Assembly: GCA_045660545.1 (NCBI GenBank)
Contig: JAZREA010000014.1
Coordinates: 1-64,000 of the forward strand
From: JAZREA01 sp045660545
Lineage (GTDB): Bacteria > Bacillota > Clostridia > Monoglobales > Firm-18
Direction: 5' to 3'
DNA length: 64,000 nucleotides
Position numbers and translations under genes: made by a program. The notes beneath the pieces are model-generated. The model worked only from the letters and a program-made list of their open reading frames with translations. It was not told where the DNA came from and ran no database searches. Below are positions 1 to 8,381 of the stretch, piece by piece; the stretch's first letter is position 1; each line of letters begins with the position of its first letter.

Positions 1-1
1 A

Positions 2-142
2 GAACTTTATGTTTATACAGTTAGCATTAAATGCGTTGGAACCGAAGAAGATTATATGAATTTTCTTCGGGCGGTAGCACAAGAATATCTGACTGAAAAT
101 ATGATATTAGCCGAGGATGAATTGCACGAAAATTCAGCATAA
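2..142 (+). CDS. C-terminal 46 residues of an unidentified protein
   Basis: An open frame enters from the left window edge and stops with TAA at 140-142. The visible tail is acidic and contains the stretch VAQEYLTENMILAEDE. I do not recognise it. It lies about 115 bp upstream of the serine recombinase on the same strand, so it may belong to the same mobile element, but the visible part is too short for a family call. Confidence 0.5.
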   Translation, partial: ELYVYTVSIKCVGTEEDYMNFLRAVAQEYLTENMILAEDELHENSA

Positions 143-203
143 CTTTGGTTAGGTTTTTAGCTGGATATATTAAATTCTTTGTGGTATTGTATGTTGCTGA
201 AAA

Positions 204-231
204 GGGAATCGGAATTAACCCTTCGGTTCCC
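204..231 (+). other. Imperfect hairpin upstream of the recombinase
   Basis: GGGAATCGGAA and TTCGGTTCCC can form a stem of about 10 pairs with one bulge, just upstream of the recombinase ribosome binding site (ACGGAGGTG near 242-250). It is not followed by a T-run in the + direction, so it is not a good terminator. It could be a regulatory hairpin or part of a recombination site. Confidence 0.3.
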
Positions 232-258
232 TCGCGAATAAAACGGAGGTGAAAATAA

Positions 259-1878
259 ATGGCAGGATTTATACTATGCAGGAAATCACGAGACGAAGAT
301 GCAGAACACGAATCCCTACATATGCAAAGGGACTTAGTAAGAGAATATGTACATAGGGTCGGAGATACCATTGTCGATGAGTTCTTGGAAGAAAAAATCA
401 GCGGAACACTTTATGACCGCCCCGGCATCAAACGAATGTATGAACTGGCAGATGCAAAAATGATTGATACAGTTTATGTAAAAGATTTATCAAGGCTGAG
501 TCGTGACAGATTCTATACGCTTCTTATTGTAAAGGATATGAAAGAGCGAAATGTAAGGATCGTATCTGTAACGGAAGGAATTGACTCCTTTAACAGAAGT
601 GATGATTTAATCATAGGTTTCAAAGGCTTAATAAACGATAGTTATGTGCAAGACATAATCGTCAAAATTCTCGCCGCATTAAGACACAAACAAGAATTTG
701 AAGGAATAGTTATCAATGTGCCAATGGGATACCTAAAGGACAGATACACCAAAAAAGTTGAGATATGTGAGGAGACGGCAGATATTATCAGAAGAATATA
801 TAAGTTGTTCTTAGATGGTCATGGTACTGAAACAATAGCAAAAATATTAAATCAAGAAGGTGTCAAAACACCTGCCTATTATGAACTAAAGTTAAAAGGG
901 AAAAGCCTTGGGGAGAACAAACCAAAAGCAGCCTTTGAATATCTATGGACATATTCTATAGTGCGAAGAATTCTCACTAATCCCTTCTACTGCGGAGATT
1001 TGGTAAATCATCAAAGGGAGCGGAGTAGAATAACCAAGAAGCAGATAAAGGTGCCTAAAGAGGAACAATTTATACATAGGGATGCTGTCCCTGCAATTAT
1101 CCCAAGAGAGATTTGGGACAAGGTACAAGAGATTATACGAATAAATTCAGAGGGCAAAGTGAAATCGCAAAGCAATCAGCCTTGCCACAGATATGCATCT
1201 CTCCTAAAATGTGGAGACTGTGGTAGTACATTCACGGCAAAAAGGCGAAAAACCAAGGATAAGCCAGACAGAATCGAATATGTGTGTAACGGCTATCACA
1301 GACACACTCATATGGTATGTTCCTCTCACAGAATTAACGAATCGGTACTTGACGAGCAGATTTACAAGCAACTTGCCGTAATGAGAGACGGACTATCAAA
1401 ATGCTCAAGACAAATCGAAAGTGATATACGGTCATGGATGTCGCAGAAAAATAATGTCAGCAAAAGAATAAAAAGGCTTCAGGACAGTATAAATGCAACC
1501 GAGCTTGAGGTTGAACAAATACTTATGGAGAAAATCAAGGACAGAGATAATGCCGAAAGATACGAGAGAATGATAGAAAAGCGAAACAGAGAAATCGAAG
1601 GCTTCAAAAATGAGATTGTCAAAATAGAGAATATCGATAAAACTATCAAGGAAAGAAAAAAGGCAATGCTCGAAAATGCAAATCTGCTTGACAAAATATT
1701 AAGCGAAAAGGAACTGAGCCACACAAATCTGTGTCTGCTGTTAGAAAAAATTATAATCCACGAGGATGACTACGGACTCCGCCTTGAAATACGAATGAAA
1801 GCACCATTCCTCGAAAAGAGTTATACAGATGAAATTGGTATGATATACGAGGACGATTTCGAGGAAGTATCTGCCTGA
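259..1878 (+). CDS. Large serine recombinase (site-specific integrase/resolvase family)
   Basis: A 539-residue protein with large serine recombinase architecture. The N-terminal resolvase domain has the catalytic serine candidate S10 in CRKSRDE and the DLSRLSRDR motif (R79, R82). It is followed by the recombinase domain, a zinc ribbon with cysteines at about 318, 321, 343 and 354, and a long charged coiled coil from about 385 to 470. Such enzymes integrate and excise phages or conjugative elements by a serine-linked strand exchange. The ATG at 259 follows a strong ACGGAGGTG site. A hairpin terminator follows the stop. The gene is AT-rich compared with the core genes to the right, as expected for a mobile element. 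In such elements the recombinase usually sits at one end, so most of the element may lie to the left. I cannot identify attachment sites. Confidence 0.93.
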   Translation: MAGFILCRKSRDEDAEHESLHMQRDLVREYVHRVGDTIVDEFLEEKISGTLYDRPGIKRMYELADAKMIDTVYVKDLSRLSRDRFYTLLIVKDMKERNVRIVSVTEGIDSFNRSDDLIIGFKGLINDSYVQDIIVKILAALRHKQEFEGIVINVPMGYLKDRYTKKVEICEETADIIRRIYKLFLDGHGTETIAKILNQEGVKTPAYYELKLKGKSLGENKPKAAFEYLWTYSIVRRILTNPFYCGDLVNHQRERSRITKKQIKVPKEEQFIHRDAVPAIIPREIWDKVQEIIRINSEGKVKSQSNQPCHRYASLLKCGDCGSTFTAKRRKTKDKPDRIEYVCNGYHRHTHMVCSSHRINESVLDEQIYKQLAVMRDGLSKCSRQIESDIRSWMSQKNNVSKRIKRLQDSINATELEVEQILMEKIKDRDNAERYERMIEKRNREIEGFKNEIVKIENIDKTIKERKKAMLENANLLDKILSEKELSHTNLCLLLEKIIIHEDDYGLRLEIRMKAPFLEKSYTDEIGMIYEDDFEEVSA

Positions 1879-1894
1879 CAAATAACAGGCACAA

Positions 1895-1928
1895 AAAAAG
1901 CTTACAGTCAAAATCCTGTAAGCTTTTT
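1895..1928 (+). terminator. Rho-independent terminator of the recombinase gene
   Basis: AAAAAGCTTACAG and CTGTAAGCTTTTT form a 13-bp perfect stem with a short loop, ending in a T-run, 17 bp after the recombinase stop codon. The A-tract on the 5' side makes it potentially bidirectional. Confidence 0.85.
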
Positions 1929-2111
1929 GTCGGTGGAAAACACCTCTAATTTTGATAAAATGCTCCTCTGTTAAGAATTTGCATTCCCAATTGTTAAAAT
2001 AAATTTTACATTTTATTAAATACTATTGACATTACAAAAAAATATAGTATAATATATGTATATAATATTATAAGATAATACAGATTTATGTAGTGATATG
2101 GAGGTGCTTCT

Positions 2112-2414
2112 GTGGTTAAAAATTCAATAAAAATCTTTGCATCTGCAGAGTACTTCTTGTTGTTTTGGCTTTCGGAAAACCTGACAAAAAGTAGGAAAAA
2201 AGTATCTGTGAGATTTTCACAGATAGAAATAGCAGAAGAATTAAATTGTAGCCCAACAACGATAAATAAACGAATGCGTTTGTTACAAGATGCCCATTGC
2301 ATTGAACTTGATGGCAAAAAAGGATACACAATTACAGATAAGGGCAAAGATGTTATAAAGATAATGAGAAAATTAGAGAACCTTGATGGAGGGAAACAAA
2401 ATGGCAACTACTAA
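2112..2414 (+). CDS. Small winged-helix DNA-binding protein upstream of the R-M genes
   Basis: A 100-residue protein starting at GTG 2112 behind GGAGGT. Residues 35-60 (FSQIEIAEELNCSPTTINKR) read as a helix-turn-helix, followed by a beta wing (GKKGYTITDKG), so a MarR-like winged-helix fold is likely. It overlaps the start of the methylase/nuclease gene by 14 bp and is therefore probably translated with it. By position it could act as a controller of the restriction-modification operon, but this is inferred from context. It is not a classical XRE-type C protein. Confidence 0.7.
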   Translation: MVKNSIKIFASAEYFLLFWLSENLTKSRKKVSVRFSQIEIAEELNCSPTTINKRMRLLQDAHCIELDGKKGYTITDKGKDVIKIMRKLENLDGGKQNGNY

Positions 2415-4317
2415 AATTGAAAAATATACCGAAAAACTCACCGAACAAGAGATGAAAATATCTGCTTATGGTGAAAATGATTTTGGATTTGTTTATGTTC
2501 AAGGTGAAACAACACCTAACTCTAATATAAACCTTGCTCTTAAAAACGCTGGCGGGAAACCGAAAGACTGTGCTTTGGATGATTTTTCAACTTCTGGTCC
2601 TGGGAAGGCAAAGCCGGAGTATGTTATCACTTTAAAGCACGATTTGAACACTATTTTAGTAATAGAGTGTAAAAATTCTGTCAAAAAGCATACAAGCGAG
2701 TGCTTAGATCATCCCAAAGACTTTGCCGTTGACGGTGTATTATATTACGCTAAATATCTCAAATCTTATTTCAATGTAATTGCTGTTGCTATCTCTGGAG
2801 CAAAAAAAGCTGATATTAAGGTTGATGCTTTTTATTGGGCTAAAAATCAAACAACATATACGGAACTTACTAAATCGAAGAATATTATTTTGGAACCAGA
2901 AAACTATTTAAAGTTGGTTCGAGGAGAAAAAGTACAAAAAGCATATAGTCTGCCTGAAGTAAAAGCTACTGCAGTTAACATCCATGATTCTTTGAGAATA
3001 AACAAAATGACAGAAAAGTTGAAGCCTTTATTTATTGCGGGAGTTCTTATAGCTTTGCAAGATGAAGATTTTAGTAATGATTATGATAAGATCACCAGTT
3101 TTAATACCTTGTTAGATAGTAGCTTATCTGCAATAGAGCGTGTGTTATCGGATGGAGAAATTAGCAATAATAAAATAAAAGAAATTAAAGGGAAATTTGC
3201 CGAAATCGGATCAGTTATTAAACTGAGGGCTACCCCTCTTTCTGATGATAATTCTTTGCGTTGGTATATAAATCAACTCGAAATGAAGATCAAACCCATG
3301 ATGGATTATGTTGGGAACACCATAGATGCACTTGGGATTTTCTATCACGAATTTATTAGTTATTCCTCTGGCGATGGAAACTCTCTTGGTATCGTCCTGA
3401 CTCCTCAACATTTGACAGAATTTATGGCCGACCTAATCAATATCGACAAGGACTCTCGTGTTGTAGATATTTGTTGCGGTAGCGGGGCCTTCCTTGTAAC
3501 CGCAATGGGGAAAATGTTTAAAGAGGCAGCAACTCCAGATGACATAGAATACATTCGTAAAAACAATCTTTACGGCATTGAGCAAGATTCTGATATACAT
3601 ACTCTCGCTCTCGCAAATATGATTATGAGAAAAGATGGAAAATCTCATATTTTGCATGGGGATTGTTTTGATAAAAATACAATCAAGAAATTCAAGAATC
3701 TTAAAGATACCAAAGGAGACGATATCGTTCTAAACAAAGGATTACTGAACCCTCCGTATTCCCAAAAAGATCATGCAGAACTTGAATTTTTAGAGCAAGA
3801 ATTGAGCTTGATTTGTCAAGGTGGAGAAGTTGCTGTTGTTTGCCCGATGAGTTGCGCTATAGGCACAAAGTTCAAAGAAGTTAGGGAAAGATTGATGGGA
3901 AAGCATACGCTGAAAGCTGTTTTTTCCATGCCCGATGATATTTTTTATGGTCAAGGAGCAGGTACATGCGTTTGTGTAATGGTATGGGAGGCAAAAAAGA
4001 AGCATGATTCGAAAGTATCAACTTTTTTTGGATATTATAAAGACGACGGATTTGTGAAACGTAAAAAGCTTGGTAGAGTTGATGCATACGAGAGATGGGA
4101 AGCCATAAAATCCGAATGGTTAAGGTTGTATCGCGAAAAAGAGGTTGTAGATGGCTTGACCGCCAAGGCTTGTGTTAGTCATAATAACGAATGGCTTTGC
4201 GAGGCCTATATGAAAACCGATTACACAAAATTGACCCGTGAGGATTTCCAAACGACCTTAAATGATTATTTGGCATATCTTGTGAAGGAAGGAAATGTTT
4301 ATGAATCCAATGACTGA
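2401..4317 (+). CDS. BcgI-like (type IIB) restriction-modification subunit: nuclease fused to N6-adenine methylase
   Basis: A 638-residue protein. The start at ATG 2401 is chosen over TTG 2383 and ATG 2386 because GGAGGG at 2388-2393 is correctly spaced only for 2401. The N-terminal 170 residues look like a PD-(D/E)XK nuclease: P72-E73 followed by E89-C90-K91. The middle is an N6-adenine methylase with motif I DICCGSGAF near residue 356 and the catalytic NPPY at about 450. Nuclease and methylase in one chain, paired with a separate specificity subunit, is the plan of BcgI (A subunit close to 640 residues, B close to 340). Such enzymes cut on both sides of a bipartite site. No separate HsdR gene lies in the window, which argues against classical type I. 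It overlaps the specificity gene by 17 bp. Confidence 0.85.
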   Translation: MATTKIEKYTEKLTEQEMKISAYGENDFGFVYVQGETTPNSNINLALKNAGGKPKDCALDDFSTSGPGKAKPEYVITLKHDLNTILVIECKNSVKKHTSECLDHPKDFAVDGVLYYAKYLKSYFNVIAVAISGAKKADIKVDAFYWAKNQTTYTELTKSKNIILEPENYLKLVRGEKVQKAYSLPEVKATAVNIHDSLRINKMTEKLKPLFIAGVLIALQDEDFSNDYDKITSFNTLLDSSLSAIERVLSDGEISNNKIKEIKGKFAEIGSVIKLRATPLSDDNSLRWYINQLEMKIKPMMDYVGNTIDALGIFYHEFISYSSGDGNSLGIVLTPQHLTEFMADLINIDKDSRVVDICCGSGAFLVTAMGKMFKEAATPDDIEYIRKNNLYGIEQDSDIHTLALANMIMRKDGKSHILHGDCFDKNTIKKFKNLKDTKGDDIVLNKGLLNPPYSQKDHAELEFLEQELSLICQGGEVAVVCPMSCAIGTKFKEVRERLMGKHTLKAVFSMPDDIFYGQGAGTCVCVMVWEAKKKHDSKVSTFFGYYKDDGFVKRKKLGRVDAYERWEAIKSEWLRLYREKEVVDGLTAKACVSHNNEWLCEAYMKTDYTKLTREDFQTTLNDYLAYLVKEGNVYESND

Positions 4318-5344
4318 TGGCTGGAAAGAATTTTATGTTGGGGATTTATTTCCTAAAATATATAAGGCGATGGCTTATAACAAAGAGGAATTGACATTAT
4401 GTAAAAGCCAAAATTCTAATAGCATAAGGTATGTAACGCGAACCAACGAGAATAACGCCTGTGAATGCTTGGTTTTGAATGAAGGACTACCCGTTATTGA
4501 GGAAGCTAATGCAATTACTATAGGCGATACTACAGCCAATTGTTATTACCAAGCCAAGCCCTTCATTACAGGAGATCACATGGTGATTTTGCGTAGTGAA
4601 TGGTTAAACGAAAAAAGAGGATTATTTATAATTTCTTTAATAAAGCAAGAAAAATATAAATATTCTTACGGTCGAGCTTTTTTAAAAGGCAAAATTGCTA
4701 AAACTCAAATCCCGTTACCTATTAAATATGAAAATGGTGCCCCTTTAATTGACAAATCACATCAATATTCAGAACACGGATATGTTCCAGATTGGGATTA
4801 TATTGAACAATTTATATCTTCGTTATGTCACCATCCTATAACGACCAAAATCGGCAATGATTACAGCCTCTCGCTTTCCGTATGTGATTGGGAAGAATAT
4901 ACCATTGGTCATTTGTTTAAGATCGAAAAGGGAAAGCGTCTCACTAAAGCTGATATGATTGAAGGAACGGATAACTATTTGGGTGCAATTGATAACAATA
5001 ATGGTGTTAGGCAAAAAATTTTAGCCGAACGATTGTGGAAACCTAATTGCATAACAGTTAATTATAATGGCAGTGTAGGAGAAGCTTTTTATCAGTCTGA
5101 ACCATTTTGGGCATCGGACGATGTTAATGTGCTGTACCCCAACGGCTGGGAATTAAATAAGTATATTGGCCTTTTTATAGCGACCATAATTAAGGCAGAA
5201 CGTCCGAAATATAATTATGGACGAAAGTGGAAAAAAGAAGTTATGAAAAAATCCGTTATAAAACTTCCTACAAAAAATGGTAAACCAGATTGGGATTATA
5301 TGGAGAATTATATGAAATCTTTACCGTATAGTGATAGAATTTAA
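4301..5344 (+). CDS. Specificity (S) subunit of the BcgI-like system, two target-recognition domains
   Basis: A 347-residue protein with two related halves. Each starts with a W(K/E)E(F/Y) segment leading to a GDLF or GHLF motif (residues about 8 and 199), contains a conserved acidic region around ITIGDTTANCYY or ITVNYNGSVGEAFY, and ends with a KYxYGR block. This is the double target-recognition-domain layout of S subunits, one domain per half of a bipartite DNA site. ATG 4301 is preferred over 4295 because AGGAAGG at 4286-4292 fits only the later start. The length matches the BcgI B subunit (about 340). It is translationally coupled to the upstream subunit. Each half ends in PDWDY, a marker of an internal duplication. 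Confidence 0.83.
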   Translation: MNPMTDGWKEFYVGDLFPKIYKAMAYNKEELTLCKSQNSNSIRYVTRTNENNACECLVLNEGLPVIEEANAITIGDTTANCYYQAKPFITGDHMVILRSEWLNEKRGLFIISLIKQEKYKYSYGRAFLKGKIAKTQIPLPIKYENGAPLIDKSHQYSEHGYVPDWDYIEQFISSLCHHPITTKIGNDYSLSLSVCDWEEYTIGHLFKIEKGKRLTKADMIEGTDNYLGAIDNNNGVRQKILAERLWKPNCITVNYNGSVGEAFYQSEPFWASDDVNVLYPNGWELNKYIGLFIATIIKAERPKYNYGRKWKKEVMKKSVIKLPTKNGKPDWDYMENYMKSLPYSDRI

Positions 5345-5412
5345 AAAGGCCTATAAGTACTCTTCTTAAAACATAAGAACTGTTTTGCTCTTCAAACAAT
5401 ATCACAAAACAA

Positions 5413-5449
5413 GAAAAACCGCTTCAAGTTATATCTGAAGCGGTTTTGT
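5413..5449 (+). terminator. Terminator of the restriction-modification operon
   Basis: AAAACCGCTTCAA and a CTGAAGCGGTTTT arm form a strong stem with a short loop, followed by TTTTG. It lies about 70 bp after the S subunit stop and marks the right end of the accessory operon. Confidence 0.8.
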
Positions 5450-5532
5450 CCATTTTTCTAAAGAGGCTGAAGGATTTATTTTATGAAAGAATAGAATAAC
5501 CCCAACTTTTTATCAAAGTTAGGGTTATAATT

Positions 5533-5616
5533 TGGTGCGGGCGAAGGGACTTGAACCCCCACGATAAAATCACTAGATCCTAAGTCTAGCGCGTCTGCCA
5601 ATTCCGCCACGCCCGC
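5533..5616 (-). tRNA. tRNA-Leu, anticodon UAG
   Basis: The minus strand reads GCGGGCG at the 5' end and CGCCCGC at the 3' end (7-bp acceptor stem), followed by discriminator A and an encoded CCA. The anticodon stem CTAGA/TCTAG carries loop CTTAGGA, giving anticodon TAG. The T-arm GGGGGTTCAAGTCCC and a long class II variable arm are visible. Total length is 84 nt with CCA. It lies between the accessory block and the core genome, a common integration neighbourhood. Confidence 0.95.
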
Positions 5617-5742
5617 ATATTAAGTTTTTACCTCTTAATTTTTACACGGTGGAGGTACACCGAGGAGGAGCATATCGCTTAATCCTCATATATGAAAACG
5701 GAAAAATCCGCAATCAACAATAAATTCACATACAGGACGGAA

Positions 5743-5787
5743 CCTAAGTCTAGCGCGTCTGCCAATTCCGCCACATCCGCATATTAA
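5743..5787 (-). pseudogene. Truncated duplicate of the tRNA-Leu 5' half
   Basis: The 45 bases 5743-5787 repeat 5579-5623 with two differences, both in the acceptor 5' strand (ATC in place of GCC). The copy covers acceptor 5' strand, D-arm and half of the anticodon arm, then breaks off. The 3' half is absent from the 120 bp between the copies. The promoter at 5844-5872 points through this fragment towards the intact gene. It is either a partial tandem duplication or an integration scar. Confidence 0.8.
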
Positions 5788-5843
5788 TCGCGTCTTAAAT
5801 TCGCGTAAAAACTACGCAAACCAAGGTCATCTGCGACTAATAC

Positions 5844-5872
5844 ATAATATCATTAAAAATTGCTTTTGTCAA
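5844..5872 (-). promoter_or_regulatory. Sigma-A promoter for the tRNA-Leu locus
   Basis: On the minus strand TTGACA (5867-5872) and TATTAT (5844-5849) are separated by 17 bp. The predicted transcript starts near 5837 and runs through the tRNA fragment into the intact tRNA-Leu. No equally good promoter lies between the two copies. Confidence 0.75.
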
Positions 5873-5901
5873 TACTTTTTGCTAAAAAGTGATAAGTGGG
5901 G

Positions 5902-7020
5902 TTAAATTTGTTTAACAATTTTATAAACAGCGTCGCAGGCCTCGTCGATATCCCGCCTTGTGTTAAAACAGCTAACACTAAGCCTTGACAGACCACCGCA
6001 CGTGCCTAATGATTGATGAGCAAGAGGCGCACAGTGTAGCCCACCTCTTGCGGCAATTCCGCTTGCGTCCAGCATGTTGCAAACGGCCACACTGTCTAAG
6101 TTGTCTATCTCAAAGCTTACTACACCCACCCTTTTTGCTCCTCCGAATAACGAAACGTGTTCCATTGAGCCAAGCTTGGATATCAGCCTGTCAGTAAGCT
6201 CCTGCTCATATTCGTGGATTTTTTCGGTAGAGTTTGCAAGCACAAACTTTATCCCCTCTGAAAGTCCGGCAATTCCCACGACATTAAGCGTTCCGCTTTC
6301 CAACCTGTCTGGCAGAAAGTCGGGCTGAAAGGCGCTTTCGGACATAGAGCCTGTTCCGCCAAACATAATCGGTTTTAATTCTATGTCCGGTGAAATATAA
6401 AGTCCGCCCGTACCGCTGGGACCGTAGAGCGCCTTGTGTCCGGCAAATGCAAGGAGTGAAATGTTGTCTCTTTTTACGTCAATGTCTACTACCCCTGCGG
6501 ATTGTGCGGCGTCGACTAAAAGAGGGATGTTTTTTTCTTTTGCCAGTTGCCCGATTTCGCCAATTGGGTTTATAGTCCCGACAACGTTCGACGCGTGGTT
6601 TATAACAATCAGCGAGGTGTCGGGGCGCAATGCGTCCTCAACACTCTTTGCAGAAACAAATCCTGTGGGGTCCGCCTTTGCGATTTCGAACTGACAACCG
6701 CTGTTAACAATCGGCCTGTAAACAGAGTTGTGCTCCATCCCGCTAATAACGACGTGGCTTTTTGGCGTAACAATTCCGCCAATCGCGATGTTAAGCGCCA
6801 TAGTGGTATTTAACGTGAATATAACGTTTTCCACCACGTCGATGTTAAAAAGCCGCGCAATCATCTCGCGACACTCGTAAATTTTGTCGCTTGCTCTGAT
6901 GGCAGCCTCGTGCCCGCCTCTGCCGGGGTTTGCACTGTAAAATGCAATCCAGTTCCCCACTGCGTCGATAACCGCCCTAGGCTTTTTAAGCGTGGTTGCG
7001 GCGTTGTCAAGATATATCAT
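5902..7020 (-). CDS. Cysteine desulfurase family aminotransferase (class V, PLP-dependent)
   Basis: A 372-residue class V aminotransferase fold enzyme that should remove sulfur (or selenium) from cysteine (or selenocysteine) as an enzyme-bound persulfide. YLDNAATT opens the protein, HNSV lies near 97, VDAAQSAG near 169, and the PLP lysine is K196 in AGHKALYGPSG. The sulfur-accepting cysteine is C330 in RGGLHCAPLAH. The full family length is present. It does not look like IscS with an adjacent IscU. The RGGLHCAP variant belongs to the stand-alone group found in anaerobic Firmicutes. The DUF3343 gene directly upstream on the same strand fits a role in sulfur or selenium transfer. Confidence 0.88.
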   Translation of the reverse strand: MIYLDNAATTLKKPRAVIDAVGNWIAFYSANPGRGGHEAAIRASDKIYECREMIARLFNIDVVENVIFTLNTTMALNIAIGGIVTPKSHVVISGMEHNSVYRPIVNSGCQFEIAKADPTGFVSAKSVEDALRPDTSLIVINHASNVVGTINPIGEIGQLAKEKNIPLLVDAAQSAGVVDIDVKRDNISLLAFAGHKALYGPSGTGGLYISPDIELKPIMFGGTGSMSESAFQPDFLPDRLESGTLNVVGIAGLSEGIKFVLANSTEKIHEYEQELTDRLISKLGSMEHVSLFGGAKRVGVVSFEIDNLDSVAVCNMLDASGIAARGGLHCAPLAHQSLGTCGGLSRLSVSCFNTRRDIDEACDAVYKIVKQI

Positions 7021-7039
7021 AAGCTTACGCTCCTTTTAT

Positions 7040-7291
7040 TCAATAATCCATTTTTTCAAATTCACTGTCCGAGTTTTGCTTGTAAAAACCCTTGATTTTA
7101 ACACCGTACTCTTTTGAGGCGTTAATTATTTCAGTTGCTTTTTGAAAGTTGTCAACCCTTATGCTGTACGAGCATCCGGCTGTCGAAATTTTAGCTGGCG
7201 TGTGCATAACACGAATGTTGTCTTTGTCGTATCTAAACTTATTTTTTATCCCTGTTGCAAATGTTACGGAGTTGTATACTATATAATACAA
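7040..7291 (-). CDS. DUF3343 (putative Se/S carrier-like) protein, TTG start
   Basis: An 83-residue protein. The open frame extends to 7354, but GGAGGTG lies inside that extension and is correctly spaced for a TTG at 7291-7289. That start gives MYYIVYNSVTFATG, which matches the usual N-terminus of DUF3343 proteins. The conserved cysteine is in TAGCSYSIR. Members are proposed to resemble sulfur or selenium carriers, though the biochemistry is weakly established. The neighbouring cysteine desulfurase, 20 bp downstream, is a plausible sulfur donor. Confidence 0.8.
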   Translation of the reverse strand: MYYIVYNSVTFATGIKNKFRYDKDNIRVMHTPAKISTAGCSYSIRVDNFQKATEIINASKEYGVKIKGFYKQNSDSEFEKMDY

Positions 7292-7365
7292 TTTTCGACA
7301 CCTCCGATAATATACACTCATTTTATAATATGAAAGCGGAGTAGTCTTTGCCATTTGTTAAAATA

Positions 7366-8211
7366 CTATTTAATGTTTCGTTTTTCAAAGTATGTTTTGC
7401 TGTCCTCTCCCGAAGGGCGAATAAATCGTTTTAGTAAATAAAGACATTCCGTGTCGTGTGTGATTTTGTTGCTGCCCTCCTTGCAAGATAGCGAGGCTAA
7501 AAAGCCAAGCTCTTTAATTATTTCGCAAGATGCGTTGCTTACTCCGCCAAACGGATATGTAAAGGCGGTGGGAGACCTCCCCGTTTTTTCTTTTAATAGC
7601 TTTTGCAGCTTTGTAAGGTCCTCTCTCAGTATCCGCTCGTATTCCTCGTTGCTTTCGCCCTTGTTTTTCTTGCACCCTGACCTTTTTTCGGTAATAGCGT
7701 GCAGAGCGTAGGTGTGGTTTTGTATTTCTACAATATCTGACTTTTGCAGCTCGTCAATCTGCGCCCACGTAAGGTAAGAATAGGTCGGCTTCGATTCGTC
7801 CCCGCCCGAGAACGTGTCTGCGTATTCCCCCACCACAGATATCACCATTTTCATACCGTACTTTTCCATAAGCGGATAAGCGTAATACATGTTGTTGTAA
7901 TGTCCGTCGTCAAAGGTTAATATTATTGGCTTTTCAGGCAGAGGCTGTTTGTCATAAACATATTCAATCAGCTCCCCTATCGTAATTGCGGTAAATCCCC
8001 TTTCGCTCAAAAATTCAAGGTCGCGCTCCAACTGCTCGGGCGTTACTATGTATTTGGGGGATTGCCTGTTGTCCTTTAAAACGCTGTGGTACATAATTAT
8101 CGGCACGTCTACCCCGTCATCACCTTGGGCAAAAGTAAGGCTTAATGCAAAAGCTACACAAACCATAACCGAAAAGCACACTATGTTTTTAAACTTCAAG
8201 GTCAGGAACAT
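7366..8211 (-). CDS. Exported polysaccharide deacetylase (NodB homology domain)
   Basis: A 281-residue protein with an N-terminal signal peptide or anchor (hydrophobic residues 9-28, ending near FAQG). The NodB domain shows the catalytic aspartate and metal ligand motif TFDDGH near 100 and the second metal motif NHTYALH near 165. Such enzymes deacetylate N-acetylated sugars in peptidoglycan or surface glycans outside the membrane. The IIMYHSV start and TFDDG order resemble PdaA/PgaB-like deacetylases. The substrate cannot be read from sequence. It is transcribed with the DUF3343 gene (75-bp gap). Confidence 0.88.
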   Translation of the reverse strand: MFLTLKFKNIVCFSVMVCVAFALSLTFAQGDDGVDVPIIMYHSVLKDNRQSPKYIVTPEQLERDLEFLSERGFTAITIGELIEYVYDKQPLPEKPIILTFDDGHYNNMYYAYPLMEKYGMKMVISVVGEYADTFSGGDESKPTYSYLTWAQIDELQKSDIVEIQNHTYALHAITEKRSGCKKNKGESNEEYERILREDLTKLQKLLKEKTGRSPTAFTYPFGGVSNASCEIIKELGFLASLSCKEGSNKITHDTECLYLLKRFIRPSGEDSKTYFEKRNIK

Positions 8212-8301
8212 ATTCCATACAGCCTCTCTTGGTCTGATTTTTGGTTATTAATAAATATATGCCATAAGCCAAAAAATATAAATAAAAATAGCCCAAAATA
8301 C

Positions 8302-8330
8302 TTGAAAAATGGCAGATTTTGTGTTATTAT
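8302..8330 (+). promoter_or_regulatory. Promoter of the hom-thrB-lysC operon
   Basis: TTGAAA (8302-8307) and TATTAT (8325-8330) are separated by 17 bp, about 50 bp upstream of hom. A small stem AGGTGT/ACACCT (8344-8366) lies just before the ribosome binding site. I see no T-box or riboswitch in this short leader. Confidence 0.6.
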
Positions 8331-8381
8331 TCTAAGTATGTGTAGGTGTTTGTAAATTTCACACCTGAGTGGGAGGTAAAT

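Noticed and set aside
2401..5344. Classical type I restriction system
   Set aside because: There is no HsdR gene, and the methylase chain itself carries an N-terminal nuclease-like domain, which fits BcgI-type enzymes better.
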